A DNA stretch of 6,318 nt, taken from contig JAEYUU010000479.1 of NCBI GenBank assembly GCA_023429545.1, forward strand, positions 1 to 6,318. The letters are read 5' to 3'. Both the position numbers and the translations under genes were made by a program. The notes under the pieces were generated by a model, which was not told where the DNA came from, searched no databases, and saw only the letters and a program-made list of their open reading frames with translations. How positions within the stretch are numbered: position 1 is the first letter of the stretch; the number at the start of each line of letters is the position of its first letter. The stretch is from Verrucomicrobiota bacterium. GTDB taxonomy: Bacteria; Verrucomicrobiota; Verrucomicrobiia; Verrucomicrobiales; Verrucomicrobiaceae. Positions 1-5,019 of this stretch are shown piece by piece.

Positions 1-687
1 CCCACCGCGCCGGATGACCTCATGGATGAGCTCCGCCTCCACTTCATACTCCATCACACCCGGTTTCACGAAGTGCAGCAGCCGACGGAACGCCGAGCCC
101 GTGAGGTCGATGGCCTCCTTGATCACCTTCACCTCGTCCGGCGTCTTGATGACACGCAACTCATGGAGGATGGGCGCGAGACGATGATAGTGGTGCAGGG
201 GGAACTCGCGCTGGCAGCGCCGGGTGAAACGCACCTCGCGCGTCTCCACATCCACCGCGGCGCGCAGGTGCTCGTTGCTGTTGAGATACACATGCTCCGC
301 CTGGCACATCACATTGCGGAAGATATCGTGGAACCTGTCCAGCCAGTGGATGGAGCGCTGGGGAATGCCAGTGCGCTCTGCCGCCTGCTGTTTGGTAAGC
401 TTCTCGCCCTCCCAGATGGCGATGTGCTCATTCGTCTCGCGCACGAAGAGCATCTCCCTTTGCTTTTCATCAGGCGCGTCGGGGAAGAGAATGAGCACCG
501 TCTCCTCCTGGTCCACGCCCGTCAGGTAGAAGAGGTCACTGTTCTGCACGAAGGGCATCGTGCCATCCGCGCTGGTGGGATAGACGTCGTTCGCGTGAAG
601 GATGACCACCGCGCCGGGCTTGAGCTTTTTGCGCAGATGTTTGCGGGCATCGGCAAACAACGTGGAGGGAAGCGGACGATAACGCAT
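1..687 (-). CDS. pepP: Xaa-Pro aminopeptidase (aminopeptidase P), N-terminal part, cut by window edge
   Basis: The minus-strand frame from the ATG at 687-685 stays open for 229 codons to position 1, so the gene continues outside the window. Aminopeptidase P removes an N-terminal residue that precedes proline, using a dinuclear metal centre. Residues 8-165 match the aminopeptidase P N-terminal domain; FVQNSDLFYLTG at 46-57 is the typical signature of this domain. Residues 166-229 begin the creatinase-like pita-bread catalytic domain, with LHELRVIKTPDEVKVIKEA at 174-192 as the usual entry helix. The metal ligands would lie beyond the edge, so activity cannot be judged. There is no signal peptide, so the enzyme is probably cytoplasmic. 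The ATG is the only usable start: the frame upstream runs straight to the TAG stop of the preceding gene 42 bases away, with no ATG or GTG between. No clear Shine-Dalgarno sequence precedes it. Close spacing and shared strand suggest cotranscription with the two HtrA-like genes. Confidence 0.93.
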   Translation of the reverse strand, partial: MRYRPLPSTLFADARKHLRKKLKPGAVVILHANDVYPTSADGTMPFVQNSDLFYLTGVDQEETVLILFPDAPDEKQREMLFVRETNEHIAIWEGEKLTKQQAAERTGIPQRSIHWLDRFHDIFRNVMCQAEHVYLNSNEHLRAAVDVETREVRFTRRCQREFPLHHYHRLAPILHELRVIKTPDEVKVIKEAIDLTGSAFRRLLHFVKPGVMEYEVEAELIHEVIRRGG

Positions 688-708
688 GCGTGCAGATTGA
701 ACGGTCGG

Positions 709-730
709 GACGCCGGCGTCAACAGGACGC
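709..730. repeat. Intercistronic palindrome overlapping an alternative small hairpin
   Basis: GACGCCGGCGTC at 709-720 is a perfect 12-bp palindrome. It overlaps a second possible stem, GCGTC (716-720) with GACGC (726-730), around a 5-base loop. Both lie in the gap between the HtrA-like gene and pepP, so the two structures would exclude each other in RNA. It could be a protein-binding site or an RNA processing signal. In GC-rich DNA a short palindrome may also be chance, and no U-tract is present for a terminator. Confidence 0.3.
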
Positions 731-1782
731 TATTTCACGGTGGCCGCCGTGGTCTTGGGCGCGTTCTTTTTCCGGTCCCCCTCCATCCATTTGGTCACCA
801 TGGGCAGGAAGGACTCGACGGGCAGGGCGTAGTTTGTCACGCGATCCACGCGGGCGATGTTCAGCGCCACGGCGCGGCCCTCCAGATCAAACACCGCGCC
901 CCCGATGTCCTCGGGAGCCAGCGGCTGGTCATGCTGGATGACTTCGGGGAAATTGTCGGTGCGCAGGGAGACACCATGGTTGGCGAAGTCCTCGCCGAGC
1001 CAGTTCATGAGCACGTGCTTCTTGCTGGCAAGCCTGACCTCGCAGTCCGACTTAATGCCTTTGCGAGCGTAGCCAATCTTCACCAGGTCACCGGGGCGAT
1101 GGGAGGAGATGATGCGGGCCATGTTCTCATTGCGGAAGACCTTCTCGCCGTTCACGGTCATGACCACGTCCTCCGCCTCGATGCCGGCTTTGGCGGCAGG
1201 ACTTTCCGAGGCGACCTCTTCGATGACCACCCCCTCTTCTGCGTCATCCACGCCGAAACGCACGCCCAGGACGGCGCCGGAGTCAGGGATGGCGCGGCGC
1301 CGGGCGCTCACCACGCCCATGCGCACTTCTTTGGACTGGCCCGTCATGGAGAAAAGCCATTGTCCGATCTTCAGGGAGAGGGACTCGCCCCACTTCACCG
1401 CAGGCAGGCTGTTCTTCTCGATCTTCAGCAGCAGGAGATTCAGTGCGTCGTCCTGCTTCACTTCGCGCACGTTGACGGCGGATCCGTCCGCGAGATGCGC
1501 GCGAAGGGGCCGGCGATGCGCCGCCTCGCTCGCCGCCGTGATCACATAGCCATCCGGTGAGATCACCACGCCCGGCACCGACTCCTCCGCCGTGGCGCCA
1601 ATCCGTATCGTGCCCGAGACGGCGCCCTGGCGGATGTTCTCGAGGGCCTCCAGGGTATTGGTGCCATTGGTGCGCTCATCATCGGAGCACCAGCGGATCG
1701 GCCGCGGGCAGCGATCCCAGGGATGCGAGCCATGCACCCAGCAGCACGCAGCAACATCTGCCGCGAAGCGCTGGAAAGGCAT
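730..1782 (-). CDS. HtrA-like pseudoprotease with PDZ domain inside the protease fold; N-terminus frameshifted
   Basis: The open frame encodes 350 residues related to trypsin-like HtrA/DegP proteases, but it appears catalytically dead. The first protease half spans about 55-125. Its family TAAH motif reads ITAAS (81-85), with Ser in place of the catalytic His. The usual Asp of the DLAVLK-type motif is Asn115 in DALNLLLLK. The GNSGGP-type motif reads PEDIGGAVF (290-298), with Ile293 in place of the nucleophile. A PDZ domain (about 171-255, with SPAAKAGI at 194-201) lies before this last motif, so it interrupts the fold rather than following it; the second half continues to about 330 and ends in a family-typical ALPVESF. 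Residues 1-33 are Cys/Trp-rich and look like an out-of-frame reading of a signal peptide starting at 1798, so the true product is probably about 356 residues and exported. Likely roles are substrate binding or regulation of the active HtrA next door (inference). The stop is TAG. Confidence 0.85.
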   Translation of the reverse strand: MPFQRFAADVAACCWVHGSHPWDRCPRPIRWCSDDERTNGTNTLEALENIRQGAVSGTIRIGATAEESVPGVVISPDGYVITAASEAAHRRPLRAHLADGSAVNVREVKQDDALNLLLLKIEKNSLPAVKWGESLSLKIGQWLFSMTGQSKEVRMGVVSARRRAIPDSGAVLGVRFGVDDAEEGVVIEEVASESPAAKAGIEAEDVVMTVNGEKVFRNENMARIISSHRPGDLVKIGYARKGIKSDCEVRLASKKHVLMNWLGEDFANHGVSLRTDNFPEVIQHDQPLAPEDIGGAVFDLEGRAVALNIARVDRVTNYALPVESFLPMVTKWMEGDRKKNAPKTTAATVK

Positions 1783-1798
1783 GAGGGCCGGGATTCAT
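1679..1798 (-). other. Displaced signal-peptide reading frame of the HtrA-like pseudoprotease
   Basis: A 39-codon frame starts at the ATG at 1798-1796, 29 bases after the upstream protease stop, and ends at TGA (1681-1679). It encodes a textbook export signal: basic n-region LRGR (11-14), hydrophobic core from CCCVLLGAW to about residue 29, and a likely type I cleavage site after LPA (30-32), giving a mature start of ADPLVL. An AGGAAG sequence (1816-1811) lies 12 bases upstream of this ATG, slightly far for a ribosome binding site. The adjoining HtrA-like body is in the +1 frame, and a one-base skip around 1702-1681 would join ADPLVLR to DDERTNGTN. The cause could be a sequencing or assembly error, a real mutation, or much less likely programmed frameshifting. 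Confidence 0.75.
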
Positions 1799-1827
1799 CG
1801 CTTTAAATCACTTCCTGATACAACACA

Positions 1828-2784
1828 TCACTTCTCGGGCCGCTTCCCCAGCTTCACCTCCACGAGCCGCTCCATGTCGCCGGTCTTCACCTTCAAAGTC
1901 ACGAGTTCGCCCGAGCGCCGGTCGCGGATGGACTCGCTGAATTCCGTGGGCACGCTCATCTTCTTGTTGTTCACGCTGAGGATGATGTCCCCCTCCTTCA
2001 ATCCCGCCTTCACGGCGGGGGAATCCGCCGCCACCGCGCGTATGGTCAGGCCGGTGTCCGTTCCCTGGGTGCTCAGACCAATCCATCCGCCGCTGCCGTG
2101 TTCCCAGAGAGTGATGGTTTCACGCTTCTTCATAGCTTCCCAGGAACGCAGGAAAGGGGCCATGCTCACATGGAGGTTCTGATCCCGGCCCGTCCAGATC
2201 TTGCTGTGAATGCCGATGACCTCGCCGTTGAGGTTGAAGAGTCCGCCACCGCTGTCTCCACCCATGAGGATGCAGTCGCTCTGCAGGGTGTTCGCCGCGA
2301 TCTTTACCAGTCTGCCGATGCGCAGCACCGGACCACGAGCCGCATCCCAGCCGCCGGGATTCCCGATGGCGAAGCACCACTGGCCCGCCTTCAGATCCCG
2401 CACATCGCGAGCAAGGGCGGCATAGGGCCAGGCCTTGGCGGGGGCAGGCAGCTGCATCATGCCGGCATCCGTGGCGGTATCCACACCCAGGCTGGTGGCC
2501 TCCACCGTCCTGCCGTCGTGCAGCACAATATTCGCCTTCTTTTTGGCACCGTCCGTAACATGGGCGGCGGTGAGGACGAGTCCCGTTGGACTCACGATAA
2601 CCCCACTGCCGGTGCCGCCGCCACACTGCACGGTGACCACCGCCTGGCGCGCCCGGTCAAATTGGGCCTGCACCTGGCGCTGCACATTCAGGAGGTCCTC
2701 CACCCGGATGTCTTTTGCCAATGCTCCCGCCGTACTCACCGAAAGGAAGGCGAGCATCAGGCAGAAATGCAGTTTCAGGGGCAT
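1828..2784 (-). CDS. Secreted HtrA/DegP-type serine protease with one PDZ domain
   Basis: This 318-residue protein is an S1C-family protease that would degrade misfolded proteins in the periplasm. It starts with a type I signal peptide (hydrophobic core about 5-22, probable cleavage after ALA at 21-23). The trypsin-like domain spans about 43-215. The whole triad is visible: His75 in VLTAAHV, Asp106 in VDTATDAG and Ser178 in MGGDSGGGLFN, where Gly176-Ser178 also frame the oxyanion hole. A single PDZ domain covers about 231-318, with the ligand-loop stretch GGWIGLST at 232-239 and the typical SPAVKAGLKEGDII at 255-268. One PDZ makes it resemble DegS-like or short HtrA proteins more than two-PDZ DegP, but there is no retained membrane anchor. 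The ATG at 2784 sits just after a good promoter and lacks a Shine-Dalgarno sequence. It is the first gene of the unit with the inactive homologue (29-base gap to that gene's 1798 start) and pepP. Confidence 0.94.
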   Translation of the reverse strand: MPLKLHFCLMLAFLSVSTAGALAKDIRVEDLLNVQRQVQAQFDRARQAVVTVQCGGGTGSGVIVSPTGLVLTAAHVTDGAKKKANIVLHDGRTVEATSLGVDTATDAGMMQLPAPAKAWPYAALARDVRDLKAGQWCFAIGNPGGWDAARGPVLRIGRLVKIAANTLQSDCILMGGDSGGGLFNLNGEVIGIHSKIWTGRDQNLHVSMAPFLRSWEAMKKRETITLWEHGSGGWIGLSTQGTDTGLTIRAVAADSPAVKAGLKEGDIILSVNNKKMSVPTEFSESIRDRRSGELVTLKVKTGDMERLVEVKLGKRPEK

Positions 2785-2801
2785 TTAAGAATGAGGATAC
2801 G

Positions 2802-2830
2802 AGTATACCGGGATCGGGGATGGCATTCAA
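2802..2830 (-). promoter_or_regulatory. Sigma-70-type promoter for the HtrA operon
   Basis: On the minus strand, TTGAAT (2830-2825) and TATACT (2807-2802) are separated by exactly 17 bases. They match the housekeeping -35 and -10 consensus at 4/6 and 5/6 positions. Transcription would start near 2795, leaving only about 11 untranslated bases before the ATG at 2784. This nearly leaderless transcript fits the missing Shine-Dalgarno sequence. The -35 box overlaps a small dyad described separately. Confidence 0.6.
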
Positions 2831-2839
2831 AGAGTTTGA
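2827..2839. promoter_or_regulatory. Candidate operator dyad over the HtrA -35 box
   Basis: TCAAA-GAG-TTTGA at 2827-2839 is a perfect inverted repeat with 5-base arms and a 3-base centre, and it overlaps the predicted -35 box. The same half-site recurs at 2892-2897 (TCAAAT) and 2939-2944 (ATTTGA) across the divergent intergenic region, the last just ahead of the ribosome binding site of the plus-strand gene. A regulator acting on both divergent genes is possible, but this is inference from short repeats. Confidence 0.3.
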
Positions 2840-2949
2840 CCCGCAAGTGGTCCTGACAGCCCCACTGGACGCAGGGAGCAGGAGATTGGAGTCAAATCCC
2901 GCCAAATTGTTGAACTGTGCTGCCTGCAAGCTGTCGCAATTTGATGGAA

Positions 2950-2958
2950 GGGAGGTGA
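2950..2958 (+). promoter_or_regulatory. Strong ribosome binding site for the 98-residue membrane protein
   Basis: GGGAGGTGA lies 5 bases before the ATG at 2964 (7 bases from the end of the GGAGGT core). It is nearly complementary to the 16S rRNA 3' end and is the clearest Shine-Dalgarno sequence in the window. It fixes the start at 2964 and rules out the longer in-frame extension back to 2715, which would run antisense through the HtrA gene. Confidence 0.85.
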
Positions 2959-2963
2959 ATCTT

Positions 2964-3260
2964 ATGTTGGACCTCATTGTACTTGGGCTGGTTTGCCTCG
3001 TGGCACCGTGGTTGGCGAAGATGTCGGGCTACGAAACGCCCCGCAAACCCTTCGACTTGGTGGGTATTGCAGGCATTTTCTTCCTGCTCGGCGCGTCGCT
3101 CTCCATGGTGGTGGATCATGTGGCCTGGCTGAAGGTGCTGGGCTCGTTCATTCTTGGTCTGCCCTATGCCGTCGGTGTGCTGCTGCTCGCCTTGGGTGCC
3201 CTGTGGGGCACCATGGAGGTGTTCCGAGAGCCGGGTCATATCCTGGGCAAACACGTCTGA
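2964..3260 (+). CDS. Small three-helix membrane protein, function unknown
   Basis: I do not recognise a named family. The 98-residue product is mostly hydrophobic, with likely membrane helices at about 2-18, 31-50 and 58-82. Helix 1 is followed by a polar, basic loop (KMSGYETPRKPF, 19-30) and helix 2 by a short DHVAWLK turn (51-57). The hydrophilic tail FREPGHILGKHV ends the protein. No catalytic motif, metal-binding pattern or signal peptidase site is visible. The start is set by the strong ribosome binding site directly upstream. No convincing -35/-10 pair precedes it; TTGAAC at 2910-2915 lacks a good -10 partner. It is divergent from the HtrA operon, with 179 bases between the starts, and convergent with the sigma factor gene. 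It could be an envelope-stress or housekeeping membrane protein, but nothing here shows which. Confidence 0.82.
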   Translation: MLDLIVLGLVCLVAPWLAKMSGYETPRKPFDLVGIAGIFFLLGASLSMVVDHVAWLKVLGSFILGLPYAVGVLLLALGALWGTMEVFREPGHILGKHV

Positions 3261-3274
3261 TTAAAACATGCAAG

Positions 3275-3301
3275 CCCCGGCTGGTGATTCTCCGGCCGGG
3301 G
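3275..3301. terminator. Hairpin terminator between convergent genes
   Basis: CCCCGGCTGG (3275-3284) can pair with CCGGCCGGGG (3292-3301) over 10 bp, including one G-U pair, leaving a 7-base loop. It lies 14 bases after the stop of the small membrane protein gene and 24 bases beyond the stop of the oppositely oriented sigma factor gene. The plus strand lacks a U-tract after the stem. The minus strand has TTTTAAT starting six bases after it, so the element fits better as terminator for the sigma factor transcript but may serve both. Confidence 0.65.
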
Positions 3302-3325
3302 AACTGATACAGGACCTGGCAGCTT

Positions 3326-4099
3326 CTACTTCTCGAAGCAACGCCAGAGATAGCTGAGTTCATCGTCCAGCTCTTTCTCTGTCACCATCGGCTTGATCAC
3401 TTCTTCAAGCATCTGGCGGAACTTGCGACCAAAACGTGACACCCGCTGGCGCATGTTCACCTCGGTGATACCCAGCTTGGCAGCAGCGGTGCCGTAGCTC
3501 TCGCCCTCACCGCGCTTGCGCAGGAGAAACTCCTGCAGCATCTCGAATTCCTCACCGCGGTTCTCGGCAATGAACTTCGCGCGCAAACGATCGAGCGCCT
3601 CGCGGAAGGTCGCCACTGTCCATGCGCGGTCGAATTCTTTGTCCGGCGTGTTTTCATCCTTCGGCTCCACCGCCGTGCGGTTTGTCTCGCTGGGAAATTC
3701 CGCAGCCACGTGCACGATGCGGCCTCCGCGCTTCTGCGCCTGCTGCTTGCGGCGGTGATTGGAGACGTAGTTGTCCAGATAGCTCAGCAGGAAGGAGCGG
3801 AACCGTCCCTTCTCGGGATCTGCGCGGCGCAGGTAGCCTCCGTGAATGAGCCAGGTGATGAATGACTGTGCGATGTCCTCCGCATCGTGGTGCTCGTAAC
3901 CGTGCTTGAACCGGAGGGCGACATAAATGGGATGCCGGTAGATGCGGCAAATCTCCTCCAGCGCATTCAGGCCATCCTTGCTGTCGGCACCAACCTTGGC
4001 GCGGTTCACCACGTCCCAACGAGTGACAAAATTAGGGTCATGCTGTCCCCGGCCAGTCGTGGTGCTGGGAAAGGATGAGGTCGGATAATTGTCGCTCAT
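3326..4099 (-). CDS. ECF-type RNA polymerase sigma factor of the PVC/Acidobacteria kind
   Basis: The 257-residue protein fits an alternative sigma factor that directs core RNA polymerase to a specific promoter set. Region 2 spans about 45-125: LEEICRIYRHPIYVALRF (47-64), the region-2.2 polymerase-binding stretch HDAEDIAQSFI (71-81), and the family-typical GRFRSFLLSYLDNYVSNHRR (98-117) followed by AQKRGGR (121-127). A polar linker of about 40 residues leads to region 4 (about 165-235), whose helix-turn-helix is SYGTAAAKLGITEVNMRQRV (201-220). A tail of about 22 residues (KELDDELSYLWRCF) follows, as I recall for related sigma factors in this group. No anti-sigma factor or Ser/Thr kinase gene is adjacent, unlike many ECF operons, so control must lie elsewhere or be transcriptional. 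The ATG at 4099 is supported by the PTSSFPST-type low-complexity N-terminus typical of the group. No Shine-Dalgarno sequence precedes it. Confidence 0.9.
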   Translation of the reverse strand: MSDNYPTSSFPSTTTGRGQHDPNFVTRWDVVNRAKVGADSKDGLNALEEICRIYRHPIYVALRFKHGYEHHDAEDIAQSFITWLIHGGYLRRADPEKGRFRSFLLSYLDNYVSNHRRKQQAQKRGGRIVHVAAEFPSETNRTAVEPKDENTPDKEFDRAWTVATFREALDRLRAKFIAENRGEEFEMLQEFLLRKRGEGESYGTAAAKLGITEVNMRQRVSRFGRKFRQMLEEVIKPMVTEKELDDELSYLWRCFEK

Positions 4100-4163
4100 G
4101 TCGGTAGGGAGCTGGCTGGAGCCTCAAGGGGAGGAAGCAGGAACTGAGCCTGCCCAGAGATGA

Positions 4164-4202
4164 AGCATACGCGATGGATGGCCCCAGGCCACGATATTTT
4201 TT
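4164..4202 (-). promoter_or_regulatory. Possible promoter of the sigma factor gene with an upstream A-tract
   Basis: On the minus strand, AAAAAATATC (4202-4193) precedes GTGGCC (4192-4187), a 17-base spacer and TATGCT (4169-4164). The -10 matches consensus at 4/6 and the -35 at only 3/6. The A-tract sits where an UP element would. The 5' leader would be about 58 bases. The match is weak and may be chance. Confidence 0.28.
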
Positions 4203-4465
4203 GCCTGCCCTTGCCCCGCCTGCCCTCGGAATACCGGCGATCTCAGGGCGCTGTGACCCCTGTCCCCCGGAAATAGTTGAAAGTCCTGTCACAATCCGTG
4301 GGGAATCCAAATGCACCCACCAAGGGGCCGTTGCTTTCGGCGATGGAAGCTGCGGCTCCGAGAACCCCCACCGGGGCATTTCGACCGCCCAGAGATGCGC
4401 CGGACCGGGGGTGCCACTCCCATGAGCACTGCTTCGCTGTCATCACTTGCAAAAACCGCCCGCAG

Positions 4466-4501
4466 GGGTGAAACCCAGCCCGTCAGGAAAGCGTTTCACC
4501 C
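4466..4501. repeat. Perfect 9-bp inverted repeat just upstream of the membrane protein start
   Basis: GGGTGAAAC (4466-4474) and GTTTCACCC (4493-4501) are perfect reverse complements separated by 18 bases. The repeat ends 10 bases before the ATG at 4512. On RNA it would form a 9-bp stem with the purine-rich AGGAAAG inside the loop, right in the leader. On DNA it would be a two-half-site operator with centres 27 bp apart. Either reading fits a regulatory role for the downstream gene, but neither is proven. Confidence 0.5.
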
Positions 4502-4511
4502 GCCCAAGGAC

Positions 4512-4967
4512 ATGTCCCTCCGCCCACCCTTTTTCCGTTTCGTTGTCGGCTTGATGGGGGCCTGCTTTGTGGTTTGGGGATCCAAAGGAGATTTCTTGAA
4601 CATCCCGGGACTGGGACCCATACAGCTTTTTGATTTCAAACGGGATGCAGCGTGGGCGTTCATCGCCGCAGCAGTCGCCATTGTGCCGCTGACACTGCTA
4701 TCCCGGCGTGCATTCGCGTGGCTGGCCTGGGCGTGCGCGGTTGGAATTTTGTCTTTTATCCTGACGAGCCTTTGGAATAAGACACAAAGCACTCTGGCTT
4801 CGATTGAGGAAAGCAACAAGGAAATGGTCTCGATGGGATTCGCGCCCACGAAGGTAGACCTGAGCTTTTCCAATGTCGTCAGGTCGGGTTCGGTACAAGT
4901 AGCTGGTGGTCTGGTGATTCAGTTCGTAGGTTTGTGCTTGAAACGTAGATCGACGCGCACCGCGTAG
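4512..4967 (+). CDS. Four-helix membrane protein, function unknown
   Basis: I do not recognise a named family. The 151-residue product has likely membrane helices at about 7-24, 45-63, 67-88 and 125-143. Basic residues at the N-terminus (LRPP), between helices 2 and 3 (SRR, 64-66) and at the C-terminus (KRRSTR, 144-149) put both ends and the short loop in the cytoplasm. The two longer loops, GSKGDFLNIPGLGPIQLF (23-40) and the polar stretch 89-124, would then face outside. This pattern of a short helix, a loop with a proline-glycine sheet-like segment and three further helices recalls small inner-membrane proteins of unknown role. The ATG at 4512 was chosen because the hydrophobic protein begins there, although AAGGA at 4506-4510 is too close to be a good ribosome binding site. 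ATG 4422 in the same frame would add 30 low-complexity residues and would place the 9-bp inverted repeat inside the gene. It converges with the gene ending at 5020. Confidence 0.75.
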   Translation: MSLRPPFFRFVVGLMGACFVVWGSKGDFLNIPGLGPIQLFDFKRDAAWAFIAAAVAIVPLTLLSRRAFAWLAWACAVGILSFILTSLWNKTQSTLASIEESNKEMVSMGFAPTKVDLSFSNVVRSGSVQVAGGLVIQFVGLCLKRRSTRTA

Positions 4968-4972
4968 GTTGC

Positions 4973-4993
4973 GCGGGCGAGACGTGCGTCCGC
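4973..4993. terminator. Possible terminator hairpin between convergent genes
   Basis: GCGGGCG (4973-4979) can pair with CGTCCGC (4987-4993) over 7 bp, including one G-U pair, around a 7-base loop. It lies in the 52-base gap between two convergent stop codons, where a shared terminator is expected. Neither strand shows a U-tract after the stem, so support rests on location and pairing only. Confidence 0.38.
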
Positions 4994-5019
4994 AAAACTC
5001 CTCCGGCAGAGCGGTAGCC

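Larger units (their letters stand above)
4100..4511. other. 412-base divergent intergenic region without a convincing gene
   Basis: This stretch separates the sigma factor start from the membrane protein start. Frames that remain open here on either strand have no recognisable protein character and run into neighbouring genes out of frame. What it does hold: a weak minus-strand promoter candidate (4164-4192), a small hairpin followed by a T-run (4179-4202), a TGTGAC/GTCACA inverted pair (4252-4257 and 4288-4293, 30 bases apart) and a perfect 9-bp inverted repeat (4466-4501). An in-frame ATG at 4422 would extend the downstream membrane protein by 30 residues. Confidence 0.6.

Noticed and set aside
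22..1560. A 512-codon open frame on the plus strand
   Set aside because: It lies antisense to pepP and the HtrA-like gene, is rich in His, Arg and Ala with no domain or signal pattern, and both opposing frames give clear protein families. It is a GC-bias shadow.
1676..1690. prfB-like programmed +1 frameshift at CGA TGA
   Set aside because: The zero-frame stop fits, but there is no upstream Shine-Dalgarno-like stimulator and no slippery P-site codon such as CTT. A sequence error or mutation is simpler.
2098..2856. A 252-codon open frame on the plus strand
   Set aside because: It runs antisense through the HtrA gene whose catalytic motifs are intact, has no recognisable features, and ends in the divergent promoter region.
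2910..2942. Promoter for the 98-residue membrane protein starting with TTGAAC
   Set aside because: No acceptable -10 element occurs at 16-18 bases; the nearest AT-rich hexamer is 21 bases away.
2715..2963. In-frame upstream extension of the 98-residue membrane protein
   Set aside because: It would overlap the HtrA gene start antisense, while a near-perfect ribosome binding site at 2950-2958 marks the ATG at 2964.
4252..4293. CRP-like half-sites TGTGAC and GTCACA
   Set aside because: The halves are 30 bases apart instead of the six expected for a CRP-type site, so this is not a standard operator.
4038..4379. A 113-codon open frame on the minus strand upstream of the sigma factor
   Set aside because: It overlaps the sigma factor start out of frame, is Pro/Gly/Arg-rich and lacks any ordered pattern.
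4311..4511. Longer N-terminus for the four-helix membrane protein
   Set aside because: The extra 67 residues are Arg/Pro-rich with no structure, and a cytoplasmic leader of this kind is unlikely. ATG 4422 remains possible but less likely than 4512.
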